From the NCBI GenBank assembly GCA_015258715.1, contig JABZHR010000001.1, forward strand, positions 186,001-250,000: a stretch of DNA of 64,000 nt, written 5' to 3'. Made by a program: the position numbers and the translations under genes. Positions 44,016-53,407 of this stretch are shown piece after piece; the first letter of the stretch is position 1, and every line of letters starts with the position of its first letter. The stretch comes from Atopobium sp. GTDB lineage: Bacteria > Actinomycetota > Coriobacteriia > Coriobacteriales > Atopobiaceae. The notes beneath the pieces were generated by a model. The model saw nothing but the letters and a program-made list of their open reading frames with translations, was not told where the DNA came from and ran no database searches.

Positions 44016-45056
44016 TTATCGCAAGTCAGTGAAGGACTGATTAAACGTAATAGAAAAGGTCGAACCTTTACCAATTGTACTGCTCACAGCCAGCTTAAGA
44101 CCCATCTTATTACAGAGTTCATAGCAGAGATAGAGACCCATACCGGTAGATTTTGCGTACTTACGTCCATTTTGGCCGGTAAATCCCTTATCAAAAATTC
44201 GAGAAAGATCCTCTTCAGGAATACCAATGCCATTATCTTTAATGAATAGTGTAGTTGAAGTAGTTCCCTCACGTGGCTCTGAGACAGAGGCAGAAATCCA
44301 AACGTTCTTCTCGCCAGGTGCAAGCTCTGGATTTGAATACTTGGCAGCGTTAATGAGGAGCTGTCGCAAAATAAATTCAAGCCATTTTGGGTCAGCCTTG
44401 ACTACGTGGGCCAAGTCATCAAAATGCGGAGAAACGCCAGCGTCAATGAAAACACGTGCGTTGTTTTTAAGAGCGTCTTTGACAATAGACTGCAAATTGA
44501 CGTCTCTGATAGAAAAATCTCGATCTACGGATGCACTGCGAGCATAAAAGAGCGCCTGTTCTACCAGCGATTCAATCTTAGTGAGCTGTGTTTGCACGTC
44601 GTCCATGGGTAGCGATGGATTATTTTGAGCAACCAAATGAGCTGCAGCAATGGGAGTCTTAATCTCATGCACCCACATCTCAATGTACTCGCGATATTCC
44701 TTTGATCGCATATGCTCATCGGCAAGCTGGTCCATCATAGACTTGGACATGCTTGAAAGTGCGTCCTTAAAAAGCTGCTCCTCCAGCGTTGAAGGCGTGT
44801 CCAGCATGGTAGGAACCAGATAGCTCTCTTTATCCGTTGTCGCTAAATTCTCAGCAAGCTGCTGGTAAAACCAACGACGATGAAAATAATCGGCTAGAAG
44901 TGCCGCCACTCCTACTACCCACAAGACCAGGATACAGTAGGCAATAGCAAACGCGTTAAGCCCAACGCCCTTAAGCATAAAGCCAATTAACGTGCTGCTA
45001 GCTATAAGTGCAAGAAAGAAAATAGTTCGATTTTTTAGATACTTAAGAAACGACAT
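44016..45056 (-). CDS. Bce-type intramembrane-sensing histidine kinase
   Basis: This 346-residue kinase has two N-terminal membrane segments with almost no loop between them (about 11-28 and 36-56), the pattern of BceS-like kinases that sense through their ABC transporter. It has H130 in MWVHEIKTPIAA, NAAKYSNP, DNGIGIPEEDL and GMGLYLCYEL. It lies six bases after the response regulator gene. The transporter on the same strand beyond the GNAT gene is the likely sensory partner. Confidence 0.92.
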   Translation of the reverse strand: MSFLKYLKNRTIFFLALIASSTLIGFMLKGVGLNAFAIAYCILVLWVVGVAALLADYFHRRWFYQQLAENLATTDKESYLVPTMLDTPSTLEEQLFKDALSSMSKSMMDQLADEHMRSKEYREYIEMWVHEIKTPIAAAHLVAQNNPSLPMDDVQTQLTKIESLVEQALFYARSASVDRDFSIRDVNLQSIVKDALKNNARVFIDAGVSPHFDDLAHVVKADPKWLEFILRQLLINAAKYSNPELAPGEKNVWISASVSEPREGTTSTTLFIKDNGIGIPEEDLSRIFDKGFTGQNGRKYAKSTGMGLYLCYELCNKMGLKLAVSSTIGKGSTFSITFNQSFTDLR

Positions 45057-45062
45057 AGCAGC

Positions 45063-45734
45063 CTACTCAATAACGTAGCCAAGTCCGCGGCGTGTCATAA
45101 CAAAATCCTCAACGCCAATGCTTGCAAGAGTATTTCTAAGGTGGCTAATGTTTACCGTCAACGTATTGTCATCAACAAACTCATCCGACTGCCACAGTTC
45201 TTCTTGAATACGCTGGCGAGAAACAACCGTTCCCGCGTTTTGCATCAAAAGTGAAAGTATTCTGAGCTCGTTTTTGGTCAGCTCAACGCTCTTCTGATTT
45301 GCAGAAACTTTGCAGGAAGAAGAATCAAGCGTCACACCTGCATGTGAAAGCTTTGTTCCTGTTGTGACATCGCTATTTGCACGCCTCAAAACCGAAGTAA
45401 TGTGCATAAGCAAAATCTGGGTATTGTACGGCTTAGCGATAAAATCGTCTGCTCCTAACGAGAGCACCATAAGCTCATCAAGGTCAGTGTTTCTGCTGGT
45501 AACTACAATGATGGGAACGTTTGAGAGCTGTCGTACTTCTCGACAAATCTGTTGTCCATCAATACCAGGAAGGTTGAGGTCCAGTAAAACCAAGTCTGGA
45601 TGCGCGGCAATAATCTGTTGAGGTACAGACTCAAAAGACGTGAGTGCCTGAGCCTCAAAGCCGTTTCTTTGCAGCAGCAGTACCAACTCCTGCTGAATCT
45701 GATAGTCATCTTCTACAACCAGAATTTTTGTCAT
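45063..45734 (-). CDS. Bce-type response regulator
   Basis: This 223-residue OmpR-family regulator has receiver site D52 (VLLDLNLPG), the lysine in DDFIAKPYN, and a C-terminal winged helix ending in TRRGLGYVIE. It is the first gene of the regulator-kinase pair and is likely to control the transporter promoter near 42896-42951. It follows tatD by 21 bp. Confidence 0.93.
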   Translation of the reverse strand: MTKILVVEDDYQIQQELVLLLQRNGFEAQALTSFESVPQQIIAAHPDLVLLDLNLPGIDGQQICREVRQLSNVPIIVVTSRNTDLDELMVLSLGADDFIAKPYNTQILLMHITSVLRRANSDVTTGTKLSHAGVTLDSSSCKVSANQKSVELTKNELRILSLLMQNAGTVVSRQRIQEELWQSDEFVDDNTLTVNISHLRNTLASIGVEDFVMTRRGLGYVIE

Positions 45735-45755
45735 GCGTGCTCACCTCCCACTACG

Positions 45756-46775
45756 CTACGCAAGTCCCACAAAACGTTTGGCGTTTTCCCAGAGTATGGT
45801 ATACGTCTTCTCTTTGGGGATATCAAGTCGCTGCCAACGAAGCTCCGCCAAGCGCTCAACCGTGTGCACTACCATTGCTGGCGTGCACTCCCCTCCACGC
45901 AAAGGCTCGGGCGCCATGTAGGGAAAGTCGGTCTCTAAGAGCAGTTGCGTCTCTGGGCATGAAATCATTGCAGCTCGGATATCATCAGAGCGCTTAAACG
46001 TTGCCGCGCCGCCAAAGGCAACAAAGCAACCAAGGTCTGCAAAAGGCTTCATGACCTCTGGACCATCCGTGTAACAGTGCAGGTCACAGCCTGCCTTAGG
46101 CACACCTAGACGGTTTAGTATTTCAAGCGCCAAATCATGAGCGTGCGTATTATCAGAACCATCACGCAGGTGCAGCTCAACGCGTTGATTGTGCTCATGT
46201 GCAATGGAAAGCTGTCGCTCAAATGCTTGGCGCTGGACCTCTTCTGAGACCTCACAGTACGGTCCAAAATCAAGGCCAATCTCTCCTACGCCAACGCAAA
46301 GAGGGTACTCAAGCAGCTCAAACAGACGCTGTTCAGCCTCTTGGTTATAGTCAGGTGCGCTGTATGGGTGAGCGCCTACTACATAATACGTGTGTTCAAA
46401 CAAATACTCTGCAGGTAAATCACAGGGTACACAGAGATCTGCTTTAGCCAACTTTGTATAAGCAGCGCGAGCCGCGCTAAGAGTTTCCTCAAACCATGTG
46501 ATAAAAGCGCTGGTATCTGCCCACTTACGAGGAAACTCCGTAGCAATATCTACGGGCACAATAAGCATACGAACACCTGCTGCAGCAGCGCGAGCAAGAG
46601 ACTCTGCGGCGCCGTGCTCGTGAAGGCTACCCAAGTGACCATGGGTATCAGCAACAGGCGCTAAAACACGCGGTGTTGGGCGAGGCGTACCGTAAATATC
46701 GTGAAATAACTGACCGTCAGAAAAAGAAAGAGCTTCCACTTCTTCTGCTGGTAGATGATGCTTTTTCTTACTCAC
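45756..46775 (-). CDS. tatD: TatD-family metal-dependent hydrolase
   Basis: This 339-residue TIM-barrel nuclease/hydrolase has metal ligands in PVADTHGHLG, VGEIGLDFG, VELHLRDG, CDLHCYTDG and LLETDFPYM. An N-terminal extension of about 40 residues precedes the usual start of the fold, making it longer than typical 255-270-residue members. It overlaps rsmA by 8 bp, the arrangement seen beside metG and rsmA in many Gram-positive genomes. The natural substrate is DNA in some members; none is shown here. Confidence 0.92.
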   Translation of the reverse strand: MSKKKHHLPAEEVEALSFSDGQLFHDIYGTPRPTPRVLAPVADTHGHLGSLHEHGAAESLARAAAAGVRMLIVPVDIATEFPRKWADTSAFITWFEETLSAARAAYTKLAKADLCVPCDLPAEYLFEHTYYVVGAHPYSAPDYNQEAEQRLFELLEYPLCVGVGEIGLDFGPYCEVSEEVQRQAFERQLSIAHEHNQRVELHLRDGSDNTHAHDLALEILNRLGVPKAGCDLHCYTDGPEVMKPFADLGCFVAFGGAATFKRSDDIRAAMISCPETQLLLETDFPYMAPEPLRGGECTPAMVVHTVERLAELRWQRLDIPKEKTYTILWENAKRFVGLA

Positions 46776-47712
46776 TCAAAGGCTCCAAAGCAGCTGCAAG
46801 ACAAATAAAGTCTTGGCTGGTCAAAACTTCTGCGCGCACCGTAGGTGCAATTCCTGTGGCGAGAAACGCCTGATCTAGCTTGTCTTTATCAAAACCAGAG
46901 GCACTCATTGAGTTACGAATAGTCTTTCTACGCTGAGCAAAGGCAGCATCAATAACCCTCATAGTATGCAAGAGCTCTTCTTCAGAAAGAAGCTTGGAGG
47001 TCACCGGGTTTCTCGCCTGGGTGCGATCAAGGCGAACCACAGCAGAGTTGACACGTGGTGGAGGCATAAAGTTGCCAGGACCCACCTCAAACCTACCGGT
47101 AACCTGCGCAAACAAAGACAGCTTTGCCGTATAGGCACCATACGCCTTGGTGGAAGGCTTGGCGGCAATCCTGTCGGCAACCTCAGCTTGCACCATGACT
47201 ACCGCTCGCTCAAGCGAGGAAAGCTCTTGGAAGAACTTGAGGATCAACGTAGCTGCCACCTGATACGGCAGGTTGGATACAAACTTTGTTGGCATCGAAG
47301 CAACTGGAACCGCGCTCTGAGCAACAGCCGGAAGCGTACCGTAGGCATCAGCAAGCTTCTGCGGCGTGATTGCCAGAGCATCTCCCATAACCAGCGCAAA
47401 CGAGTCTGGATGAGGCTCTTTGCAGGTTACCGCTAAGACTTGCTCCAGTTCAGAGTCTGCCTCAAGTGAGCAAACCGCGCAGGCGCGGTCAAGCAAGGCC
47501 ACCGTAAGGGTACCCAAACCGGGCCCAACCTCAACAATCACATCGGTAGGCTGAACCTCTGCAAGCTGAACAATCTTCTCGATAACATGATCTTGCACCA
47601 GGAAGTTTTGGCCTAGCCTGTATTTGGTGGCAAGGCCAAAACGTTCCAGCGTTTCTTTAGTGGCACGCTGATTAGCAAGCCACGATGTCTGATGCAATGC
47701 GTGCTCCGACAC
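46768..47712 (-). CDS. rsmA: 16S rRNA adenine dimethyltransferase
   Basis: RsmA (KsgA) dimethylates two adjacent adenines in helix 45 of 16S rRNA. The 314-residue protein has the SAM site VEVGPGLGTLT and the catalytic NLPYQVA motif, with RLGQNFLV at the N-terminal edge. The start is GTG 47712, directly after the metG stop, with no other good start. Co-transcribed with metG and tatD. Confidence 0.94.
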   Translation of the reverse strand: MSEHALHQTSWLANQRATKETLERFGLATKYRLGQNFLVQDHVIEKIVQLAEVQPTDVIVEVGPGLGTLTVALLDRACAVCSLEADSELEQVLAVTCKEPHPDSFALVMGDALAITPQKLADAYGTLPAVAQSAVPVASMPTKFVSNLPYQVAATLILKFFQELSSLERAVVMVQAEVADRIAAKPSTKAYGAYTAKLSLFAQVTGRFEVGPGNFMPPPRVNSAVVRLDRTQARNPVTSKLLSEEELLHTMRVIDAAFAQRRKTIRNSMSASGFDKDKLDQAFLATGIAPTVRAEVLTSQDFICLAAALEPLSE

Positions 47713-47714
47713 GA

Positions 47715-49325
47715 TTACTTGCTTGCAAGACGTGGGAACAGAGCGTCTCCCTTAGAGACAGCCAGGCCGCCCTGAAGCTTGCCCCATACGCACTCGCTGC
47801 GAGTATCGGTAGAGGTGATCTCTGCCTCGTCAAGGCTCATACGGCGCAGAACCTCTGCGGACGTAGTAGGCATGAATGGCATAAAGAGATGTGCGCAGAT
47901 GCGGATAGACTCAAGCAGCGTATAAATAATCTCTGCAAGCTCTGATGCGCGCTCGAGGTCTTTTGCCACCGTCCAAGGAGCAGCGTCCTCAATGTAGTGG
48001 TTAGCTGCGTGAACAAGCTCCATGATGATGTTCTTAGCGCCCACGTAGTCCATCTTCTCCATGCACGCGGCGTAGCGGTCATAGATGCCCTCAGCCAGCT
48101 TGCGCAGAGGATGGTCTGCAGCAACAGAAGATCCATCAAAAGTTGGAGTGACGCCCTCAAAGTATTTATCGCTCATGTTAAGAGCGCGAGAAACCAAGTT
48201 ACCCCAGCTATTTGCCAGGTCAGCGTTATAGACCTGCTCCATGCGCTCGAAGGAAATGCCCGAGTCCTCACCAGGGGTGACGTCGGTCATGAAGTAGTAG
48301 CGGTAGCCCTCAACACCCAGCAGGTCCAAAACGTCCTTAGGTGCAATGGCGTTTCCGCGAGATTTACTCATCTTCTCAACAACGCCGGTCTCAGAGTTGC
48401 GAACGTTTAAGAAGCCGTGAGCAAAGATGTGCTCAGGAACAGCCTCACCAAGAGCCATAAGCATTGCAGGCCAAATGACGCAGTGGAAGCGGATGATGTC
48501 CTTGCCGACAACGTGCATCTGAGCTGGCCAGAAGCGCTTTCTCATAGCAGCAGCCTCTGGACTGTCATCGCCATAGCCAACAGCCGTGTAGTAGTTGAGA
48601 AGAGCGTCAAACCAGACGTAGGTTACGTGAGACTCATCAAAAGGAACAGGAACGCCCCAGTCAAAGCTGGTACGAGATACAGAAATATCCTGAAGACCAG
48701 ACTCAACAAAGCTGCGGACCTCGTTTGCACGGAAGTCTGGCTCAATGAAATCTGGGTGCTCAGTATAGAGCTCAAGCAGCTTGTCCTGGAATGCAGAAAG
48801 CTTGAAGAACCAAGACTCCTCAGAGACGCGCTCAAGCTCACGATGGCAATCTGGGCAGAGATGTGCACCCTTGCAACCAGCCTCTTCGTCTGCTTTCTCT
48901 ACCTGAGTCTCGGTGAAGAAGGTCTCCTCGTGGATGCAATACCAACCATCGTAAGATCCCTTGTAGATGAAGCCAGCCTCACGCATGCGCTCCCACAGAT
49001 ACTGGACAGCTTTTACGTGGCGCTCATCGGTAGTACGGATGAAGTCGTCGTATGAAATGTTGAGCTCTTCGTAGAGTCCCTTGAAGAAAGGAACCTGCGA
49101 GTCACACCATGCTTGTGGAGATAAACCGTGATCAGCTGCAGCAAGAGCGACCTTCTCGCCATGCTCGTCCATACCGGTGAGGAAGAAAACGTCGTAGCCG
49201 GCAGCGCGTCTAAAGCGAGCCTGGATATCGCAAAGCAGGGTGCAGTACGCAGTTCCTAGGTGTGGCTTTGCGTTGACGTAATAAATTGGGGTGGTAATAA
49301 AATATGACGGCTTGGCCTCGGGCAT
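47715..49325 (-). CDS. metG: methionyl-tRNA synthetase
   Basis: This class I synthetase of 536 residues shows TTPIYYVNAKPHLGTAY (HIGH equivalent PHLG), a Cys-containing zinc knuckle (GCKGAHLCPDCHRE), GMDEHGEK, VVGKDIIRFH and the catalytic KMSKS loop (VEKMSKSRGN). There is no C-terminal tRNA-binding (EMAP-like) domain, so it is the short form. GGGAG precedes ATG 49325. Confidence 0.96.
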   Translation of the reverse strand: MPEAKPSYFITTPIYYVNAKPHLGTAYCTLLCDIQARFRRAAGYDVFFLTGMDEHGEKVALAAADHGLSPQAWCDSQVPFFKGLYEELNISYDDFIRTTDERHVKAVQYLWERMREAGFIYKGSYDGWYCIHEETFFTETQVEKADEEAGCKGAHLCPDCHRELERVSEESWFFKLSAFQDKLLELYTEHPDFIEPDFRANEVRSFVESGLQDISVSRTSFDWGVPVPFDESHVTYVWFDALLNYYTAVGYGDDSPEAAAMRKRFWPAQMHVVGKDIIRFHCVIWPAMLMALGEAVPEHIFAHGFLNVRNSETGVVEKMSKSRGNAIAPKDVLDLLGVEGYRYYFMTDVTPGEDSGISFERMEQVYNADLANSWGNLVSRALNMSDKYFEGVTPTFDGSSVAADHPLRKLAEGIYDRYAACMEKMDYVGAKNIIMELVHAANHYIEDAAPWTVAKDLERASELAEIIYTLLESIRICAHLFMPFMPTTSAEVLRRMSLDEAEITSTDTRSECVWGKLQGGLAVSKGDALFPRLASK

Positions 49326-49404
49326 AATGACTCCCTTTGTGTAAGTTGCAATAACTTATCCAGTATAGAGCAAATGCTGGGCGTTCTTTGTGTTGGTATG
49401 GTGA

Positions 49405-50280
49405 TTATGCCTCGTGAGCAAGAATTGCCTGGTATGCCTCGTCACGCGCAATGCCAAACTTCTGAGCAAGCTCCTTGGCCAGGGCTGATTTTCTCGTACC
49501 AGCAGCAAGACCAGCCTCTATTGCATCTTCAAGCGAGAGCTGAGATTCTCCTTCTGCCTGCAATGATGCAGAGGCAAGCTCTTCTTCTGTGGGAGCTGCA
49601 ATGACCAGAACACACTCGCCTTTAAGGTTCTCTTTTGCAGCAAGTGTCTCAACAAGGCAAGGAGCCACGTCGCGCACCACTTCTTCGTGCAGCTTAGTGA
49701 GCTCTCTGACAAGAGCCACCTGCCTAGTTGGAAACACCTCGGCTATGGCCTCAACCGTTGCAAGTACCCTAAACGGAGACTCATACAGCACAATAGTGCC
49801 AGGAATTGACGCCAACTGCTGCAAGCGCTGAACAATCTGTCCGTGCTTTCTAGGCAAGAATCCTTCAAAGAAGAAATGATCACTTGCTAGGCCCGATGCC
49901 ACGAGTGCGCAGGTCACCGCAGAAGGGCCCGGAATAACCTCCGTAGCAAGGCCTTCTGAAAGCGCCGCATCAACCAAATGCTGACCTGGGTCAGAGATGC
50001 CTGGCATGCCGGCATCTGACACAAACGCAACACGCTGACCCGCACGAAGCCTCTCAAGCGTTGGCTCAATTTGCGACTCAATAATATTTTGATCACAGCG
50101 CTGCAGTGGCACATGAATGTCAAATGCCGAGAGGAGCTTTGAGGTCACGCGCGTGTCCTCACATAAAATGACATCTGCTGTTGCAAGCGTTTCTTTAACG
50201 CGCGGTGACGCGTCCGAAAGGTTTCCAATAGGCGTGCCCACAATAGACAGTTTACCTGCTAAAAGAGTAGATTCTGTCAT
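49405..50280 (-). CDS. rsmI: 16S rRNA (cytidine-2'-O)-methyltransferase
   Basis: RsmI methylates C1402 of 16S rRNA. The 291-residue SAM enzyme shows VGTPIGNLSDASPR, LCEDTRVTSKLL and VSDAGMPGISDPG. Its start overlaps the stop of the GH5-like gene in a TAATG junction, so it depends on that transcript. It is separated from metG by about 80 bp. Confidence 0.95.
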   Translation of the reverse strand: MTESTLLAGKLSIVGTPIGNLSDASPRVKETLATADVILCEDTRVTSKLLSAFDIHVPLQRCDQNIIESQIEPTLERLRAGQRVAFVSDAGMPGISDPGQHLVDAALSEGLATEVIPGPSAVTCALVASGLASDHFFFEGFLPRKHGQIVQRLQQLASIPGTIVLYESPFRVLATVEAIAEVFPTRQVALVRELTKLHEEVVRDVAPCLVETLAAKENLKGECVLVIAAPTEEELASASLQAEGESQLSLEDAIEAGLAAGTRKSALAKELAQKFGIARDEAYQAILAHEA

Positions 50281-51320
50281 TACTCGAGCATTCCCCTCTC
50301 AAACGTTGCAAGCGCAACGCGTGCGTCCCATGCAGCCAAAAATGCAGAGGTCTTCCAGGTCTGAAAGAACCATGCAGGACACGTATTGTACACTTTGAGC
50401 TGGCCTGAAGTATAAATGCGCTCAAGTGCAATTCTTCCTTCTGCCGTCATAGCACCGTCAATGCTAGGCAGTGACGCCGACCACTTGCCCACCATGACTG
50501 GCAGACCACCAGAGGCAGACGTCTTCAAATACGCTTCGTTTTTGTCAATCAGCTGCTGAACGCCACGAGGACCTGAGCAATCAATTCCCTCACAAGGTTT
50601 ATCAAGATGAGCGTCAAGCCAAACGTTTTGATAAGCCTGCTGGCTCATAAAACGCCTAAATCCCTGAGGCCATCCACCATCTGGAAGAATGACCACAGGC
50701 TCTTCTCCCGCCACAGATCTAATGGTCTCATACGCACGGCGATAATAGTTTCTGAGCGAGTGGCCAGGAATACCGTCAGTGAGCTTAAAACCCTTGCGCA
50801 CGCGAGGCTTAACCTCATCGGCTACTTCGATGCCATAAAAACCACTGCGGTGCGCGTAGTGAAGGGCAAGCTTATGCAGAATAGAAAGCGACTTCTCCCC
50901 AGAAATTCTGGTGCGTGGAGCGCCACCTGGCTGGTCATTTAAGCCATCAGGCAACCCTGGATTTACTGCTAGAACAAAAATAACGTGCAGACCAAGCTCT
51001 TCTGCCCATTCAAGAGCTCTATCAAGCTCGGTAATGCAGCTAACATATGGAGTACCTGCGGCTTCTTCATCAAAAACGTACCAAGGCACAGAAATTCTTA
51101 CCGCATTAAAACCACGAGCGGCAATGCTGACAAAGTCAGAACTCTGAATAAATGAAGAACGATGCGCTTTAACAAGATTGTGGTAGTCCTCAACGCCCAG
51201 TGCTTTAATGAGCTGAGCCTCATCAACGCAGCCTGTGCGTGCAAACGGCTCAGGAGTTACCCACGGTTCAAGCGTAAGCCAACCAGTTAAATTGACACCC
51301 CGCAATGCTCCGTGAGCCAT
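50280..51320 (-). CDS. GH5-like protein with a lost catalytic nucleophile
   Basis: This 346-residue TIM-barrel protein of the GH5 exo-glucanase type (RGVNLTGWLTLEPWVTP at the start, GFNAVRISVPWYVF, WLDAHLDKP) has no signal peptide. The acid/base motif NEP is replaced by DEV, keeping E169, and the nucleophile motif GEWS reads GKWS with K279 (codon AAG). It is therefore probably inactive as a classical glycosidase or works differently. ATG 51320 with GAGGTGG upstream is preferred over TTG 51338. It sits between queD and rsmI in a housekeeping block. Confidence 0.82.
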   Translation of the reverse strand: MAHGALRGVNLTGWLTLEPWVTPEPFARTGCVDEAQLIKALGVEDYHNLVKAHRSSFIQSSDFVSIAARGFNAVRISVPWYVFDEEAAGTPYVSCITELDRALEWAEELGLHVIFVLAVNPGLPDGLNDQPGGAPRTRISGEKSLSILHKLALHYAHRSGFYGIEVADEVKPRVRKGFKLTDGIPGHSLRNYYRRAYETIRSVAGEEPVVILPDGGWPQGFRRFMSQQAYQNVWLDAHLDKPCEGIDCSGPRGVQQLIDKNEAYLKTSASGGLPVMVGKWSASLPSIDGAMTAEGRIALERIYTSGQLKVYNTCPAWFFQTWKTSAFLAAWDARVALATFERGMLE

Positions 51321-51413
51321 GAAATTCCACCTCGCCAAAAGATAAAACCTCTACATACGTAGAGTATACCCATCGAGGTTATGTTGCTCACGCAAGCTTT
51401 AAAAAACAACAGG

Positions 51414-51842
51414 TTACTTCATATTTTTTGAATAAATGGCGCAATTGTTAGGCGTCTCATCAACCTCAACAGAAGAGACAGGCAAACCTTCCGCTTCAAG
51501 TTGCTCAAACAGATACTTAGCCAGATTTTCTGCTGTTGTTCTGAACGGCAAAATAGTGAGCGAGAAACCCTCTTCTTTGAGACAACTCAGTGTCTTTTCA
51601 GAAAGAGAACCTTCTTCAATCAAAAACGTGTGATCAAGGGAATCGCACAGCGCACGGACCTTGCGCTTAAAGACGCCAAAGTCCATAACCATATCTTTTT
51701 CTGTACCGGACTCACCAAGCTCTGCAGTTGAAATGCACGCAGTCACATGCCAGCGATGCCCATGCAGATTCTCGCACTTGCCATAGTAGTTGGTAAGAAA
51801 ATGCGCCGAGTCAAAGGCATATTCAGTCTTGAGCGTATACAT
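51414..51842 (-). CDS. queD: 6-carboxytetrahydropterin synthase family protein
   Basis: This 142-residue PTPS-fold enzyme has zinc histidines in SAHF and LHGHRWHV, the catalytic Cys in YGKCENLHGH and the C-terminal glutamate in SVEVDETPNN. QueD makes carboxytetrahydropterin in the pathway to queuosine. No queC, queE or queF lies nearby, so the pathway assignment rests on the family. Its ATG overlaps the ricT stop (TAATG). Confidence 0.9.
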   Translation of the reverse strand: MYTLKTEYAFDSAHFLTNYYGKCENLHGHRWHVTACISTAELGESGTEKDMVMDFGVFKRKVRALCDSLDHTFLIEEGSLSEKTLSCLKEEGFSLTILPFRTTAENLAKYLFEQLEAEGLPVSSVEVDETPNNCAIYSKNMK

Positions 51843-53407
51843 TACGCGTTGTCCTTTGAACCGCGTCCGCGATCATCGCGTCCAGCTCTTCTATGCCTAC
51901 GACGTGCAGCATTTTGAGGCTGAGCGTCTCTAGATGCAGCATTAGAAGCACCGTTAGAACCAGAAGTATTCTGTGGAGCGCTCTGCGGAGCGCTCTGAGC
52001 CTTCATACCTGCTCTATCGCCTGGACGACGAGTCCTCTTTGCACGGACTGGAGCCTGTGCCTCATCAGCTTTCTGTGGCGCTTGAGGAGCATCCGTCCTT
52101 CTAAAGCGCTTTCCCTGTGGTTGCTTCTGCGCAGTAGCGGTGCTCTGCTCGCTCTTCTGAGGAGCCTGAGTATTTGCAGCGCCCTCTTCTGTTGCATGGT
52201 GACGGCGGCGCGTACGACGCAGCGTATCCGTTGCAGCGTCAAAGGTGCTGGAACCAGGATTAACCTGAGCATTCTTTGAGGTTCTTACACGACGGGTGCG
52301 AGAAGAACTTTGAGCTCCCTGCTCTTCTCGAGCGTTTCTTGCACCAGAGTTCTTAGCGTTATCCTGCCTATTTGCAGAGTTCTGCTCGGAGCGCTCACGT
52401 TTGCGCCTTGGATCCTCAGTAACAAAGAGGTCAGGGTTAATCTCTGGCTCTTCATCAACAATGAGGCCGTTTGCTCTATCAAGCTCTGCCAGAGCCATCT
52501 GAACCTCAACAGATTCAAGACGCTCAAGAGCAGCGCGAGAAACGCTGTCTGGCCTGCAAGAACAACCCAGGTCTTCCGACTTCTGCTGTGCTGCAGGAGA
52601 GGCATCCATATCAGCAAGAGGAATGCGTACTACCTTGCCGCTCTCTAGGCGAAGGGCAATCTCCTCTTTTGGCGTGTTGTATTCAACAATTTTTGCCATG
52701 CCCAAAGGAGTCTCAATAACAGCGTTGCGCTTTGGGGCACGGTTTTTGAAGTCACGATACGCTTCAAACTCATAGCGCAAGCAGCACATTAAGCGACCAC
52801 AAGCGCCAGAAATCTTGGTGGAGTTCAGCGGCAAATCCTGCTCTTTTGCCATGCGAATAGAAACTGGCTCAAAAGAAAGGCCAAACCTTCTACAGCAGAG
52901 CTCTTGTCCGCAGTGACCGTAGCCACCAATGACCGCTGCTTCTTCTCTAACGCCAATCTGACGCATATCAATGCGCTCATGAAGCTCATGAGAAAGCTCA
53001 CGCACAAGCTGCCTAAAGTCCACGCGATCATCAGCCGAGAAGTAACACACGACCTTCTCGCCATCAAAAAGGTATTCGACGCCAATAGGCTTCATCTCAA
53101 GTTCTTCTTGAACAGCAAACTTCCTGAATACAGGAAGCGCAGCCTCACCCTTAGCGGCAAGCTCTTCTGCGCGAGCAAGGTCTTCTTCAGTTGCTACACG
53201 AACAACGTCTTTGAGCTCGGCTTTGTTTGTCTTGTACTCAAACTCTTCCTGTGAAATCTCACGAGGATCAGCAACAGCAAGACCAATCTCTAGACCGCGC
53301 TCGGTCTGACAAATGACGTGGTCACCTTCAAGAACGCCGGACTCCTTTGGATCAAACCAAAGGTCGCGCGCGGCGTATTCAAATTTCACCGGGACAACGG
53401 TGGGCAT
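51842..53407 (-). CDS. ricT: RicT/YaaT-family PSP1-domain protein with long basic tail
   Basis: This 521-residue protein has the PSP1 C-terminal domain (about residues 60-150, with YYLFD-like strands and RQLVRELSHEL) and the paired cysteine clusters GHCGQELCCRRFG and GACGRLMCCLRYE that bind iron-sulfur clusters in the RicT/YaaT complex. The last 190 residues are low-complexity and rich in Arg, Ala, Gln and Ser, with repeated RRxRR-like groups (TRRVRTSK, RRRHHATE, RKRT types), about twice the usual family length. The tail may bind RNA; this is inference. It sits between holB and queD. Confidence 0.88.
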   Translation of the reverse strand: MPTVVPVKFEYAARDLWFDPKESGVLEGDHVICQTERGLEIGLAVADPREISQEEFEYKTNKAELKDVVRVATEEDLARAEELAAKGEAALPVFRKFAVQEELEMKPIGVEYLFDGEKVVCYFSADDRVDFRQLVRELSHELHERIDMRQIGVREEAAVIGGYGHCGQELCCRRFGLSFEPVSIRMAKEQDLPLNSTKISGACGRLMCCLRYEFEAYRDFKNRAPKRNAVIETPLGMAKIVEYNTPKEEIALRLESGKVVRIPLADMDASPAAQQKSEDLGCSCRPDSVSRAALERLESVEVQMALAELDRANGLIVDEEPEINPDLFVTEDPRRKRERSEQNSANRQDNAKNSGARNAREEQGAQSSSRTRRVRTSKNAQVNPGSSTFDAATDTLRRTRRRHHATEEGAANTQAPQKSEQSTATAQKQPQGKRFRRTDAPQAPQKADEAQAPVRAKRTRRPGDRAGMKAQSAPQSAPQNTSGSNGASNAASRDAQPQNAARRRHRRAGRDDRGRGSKDNA

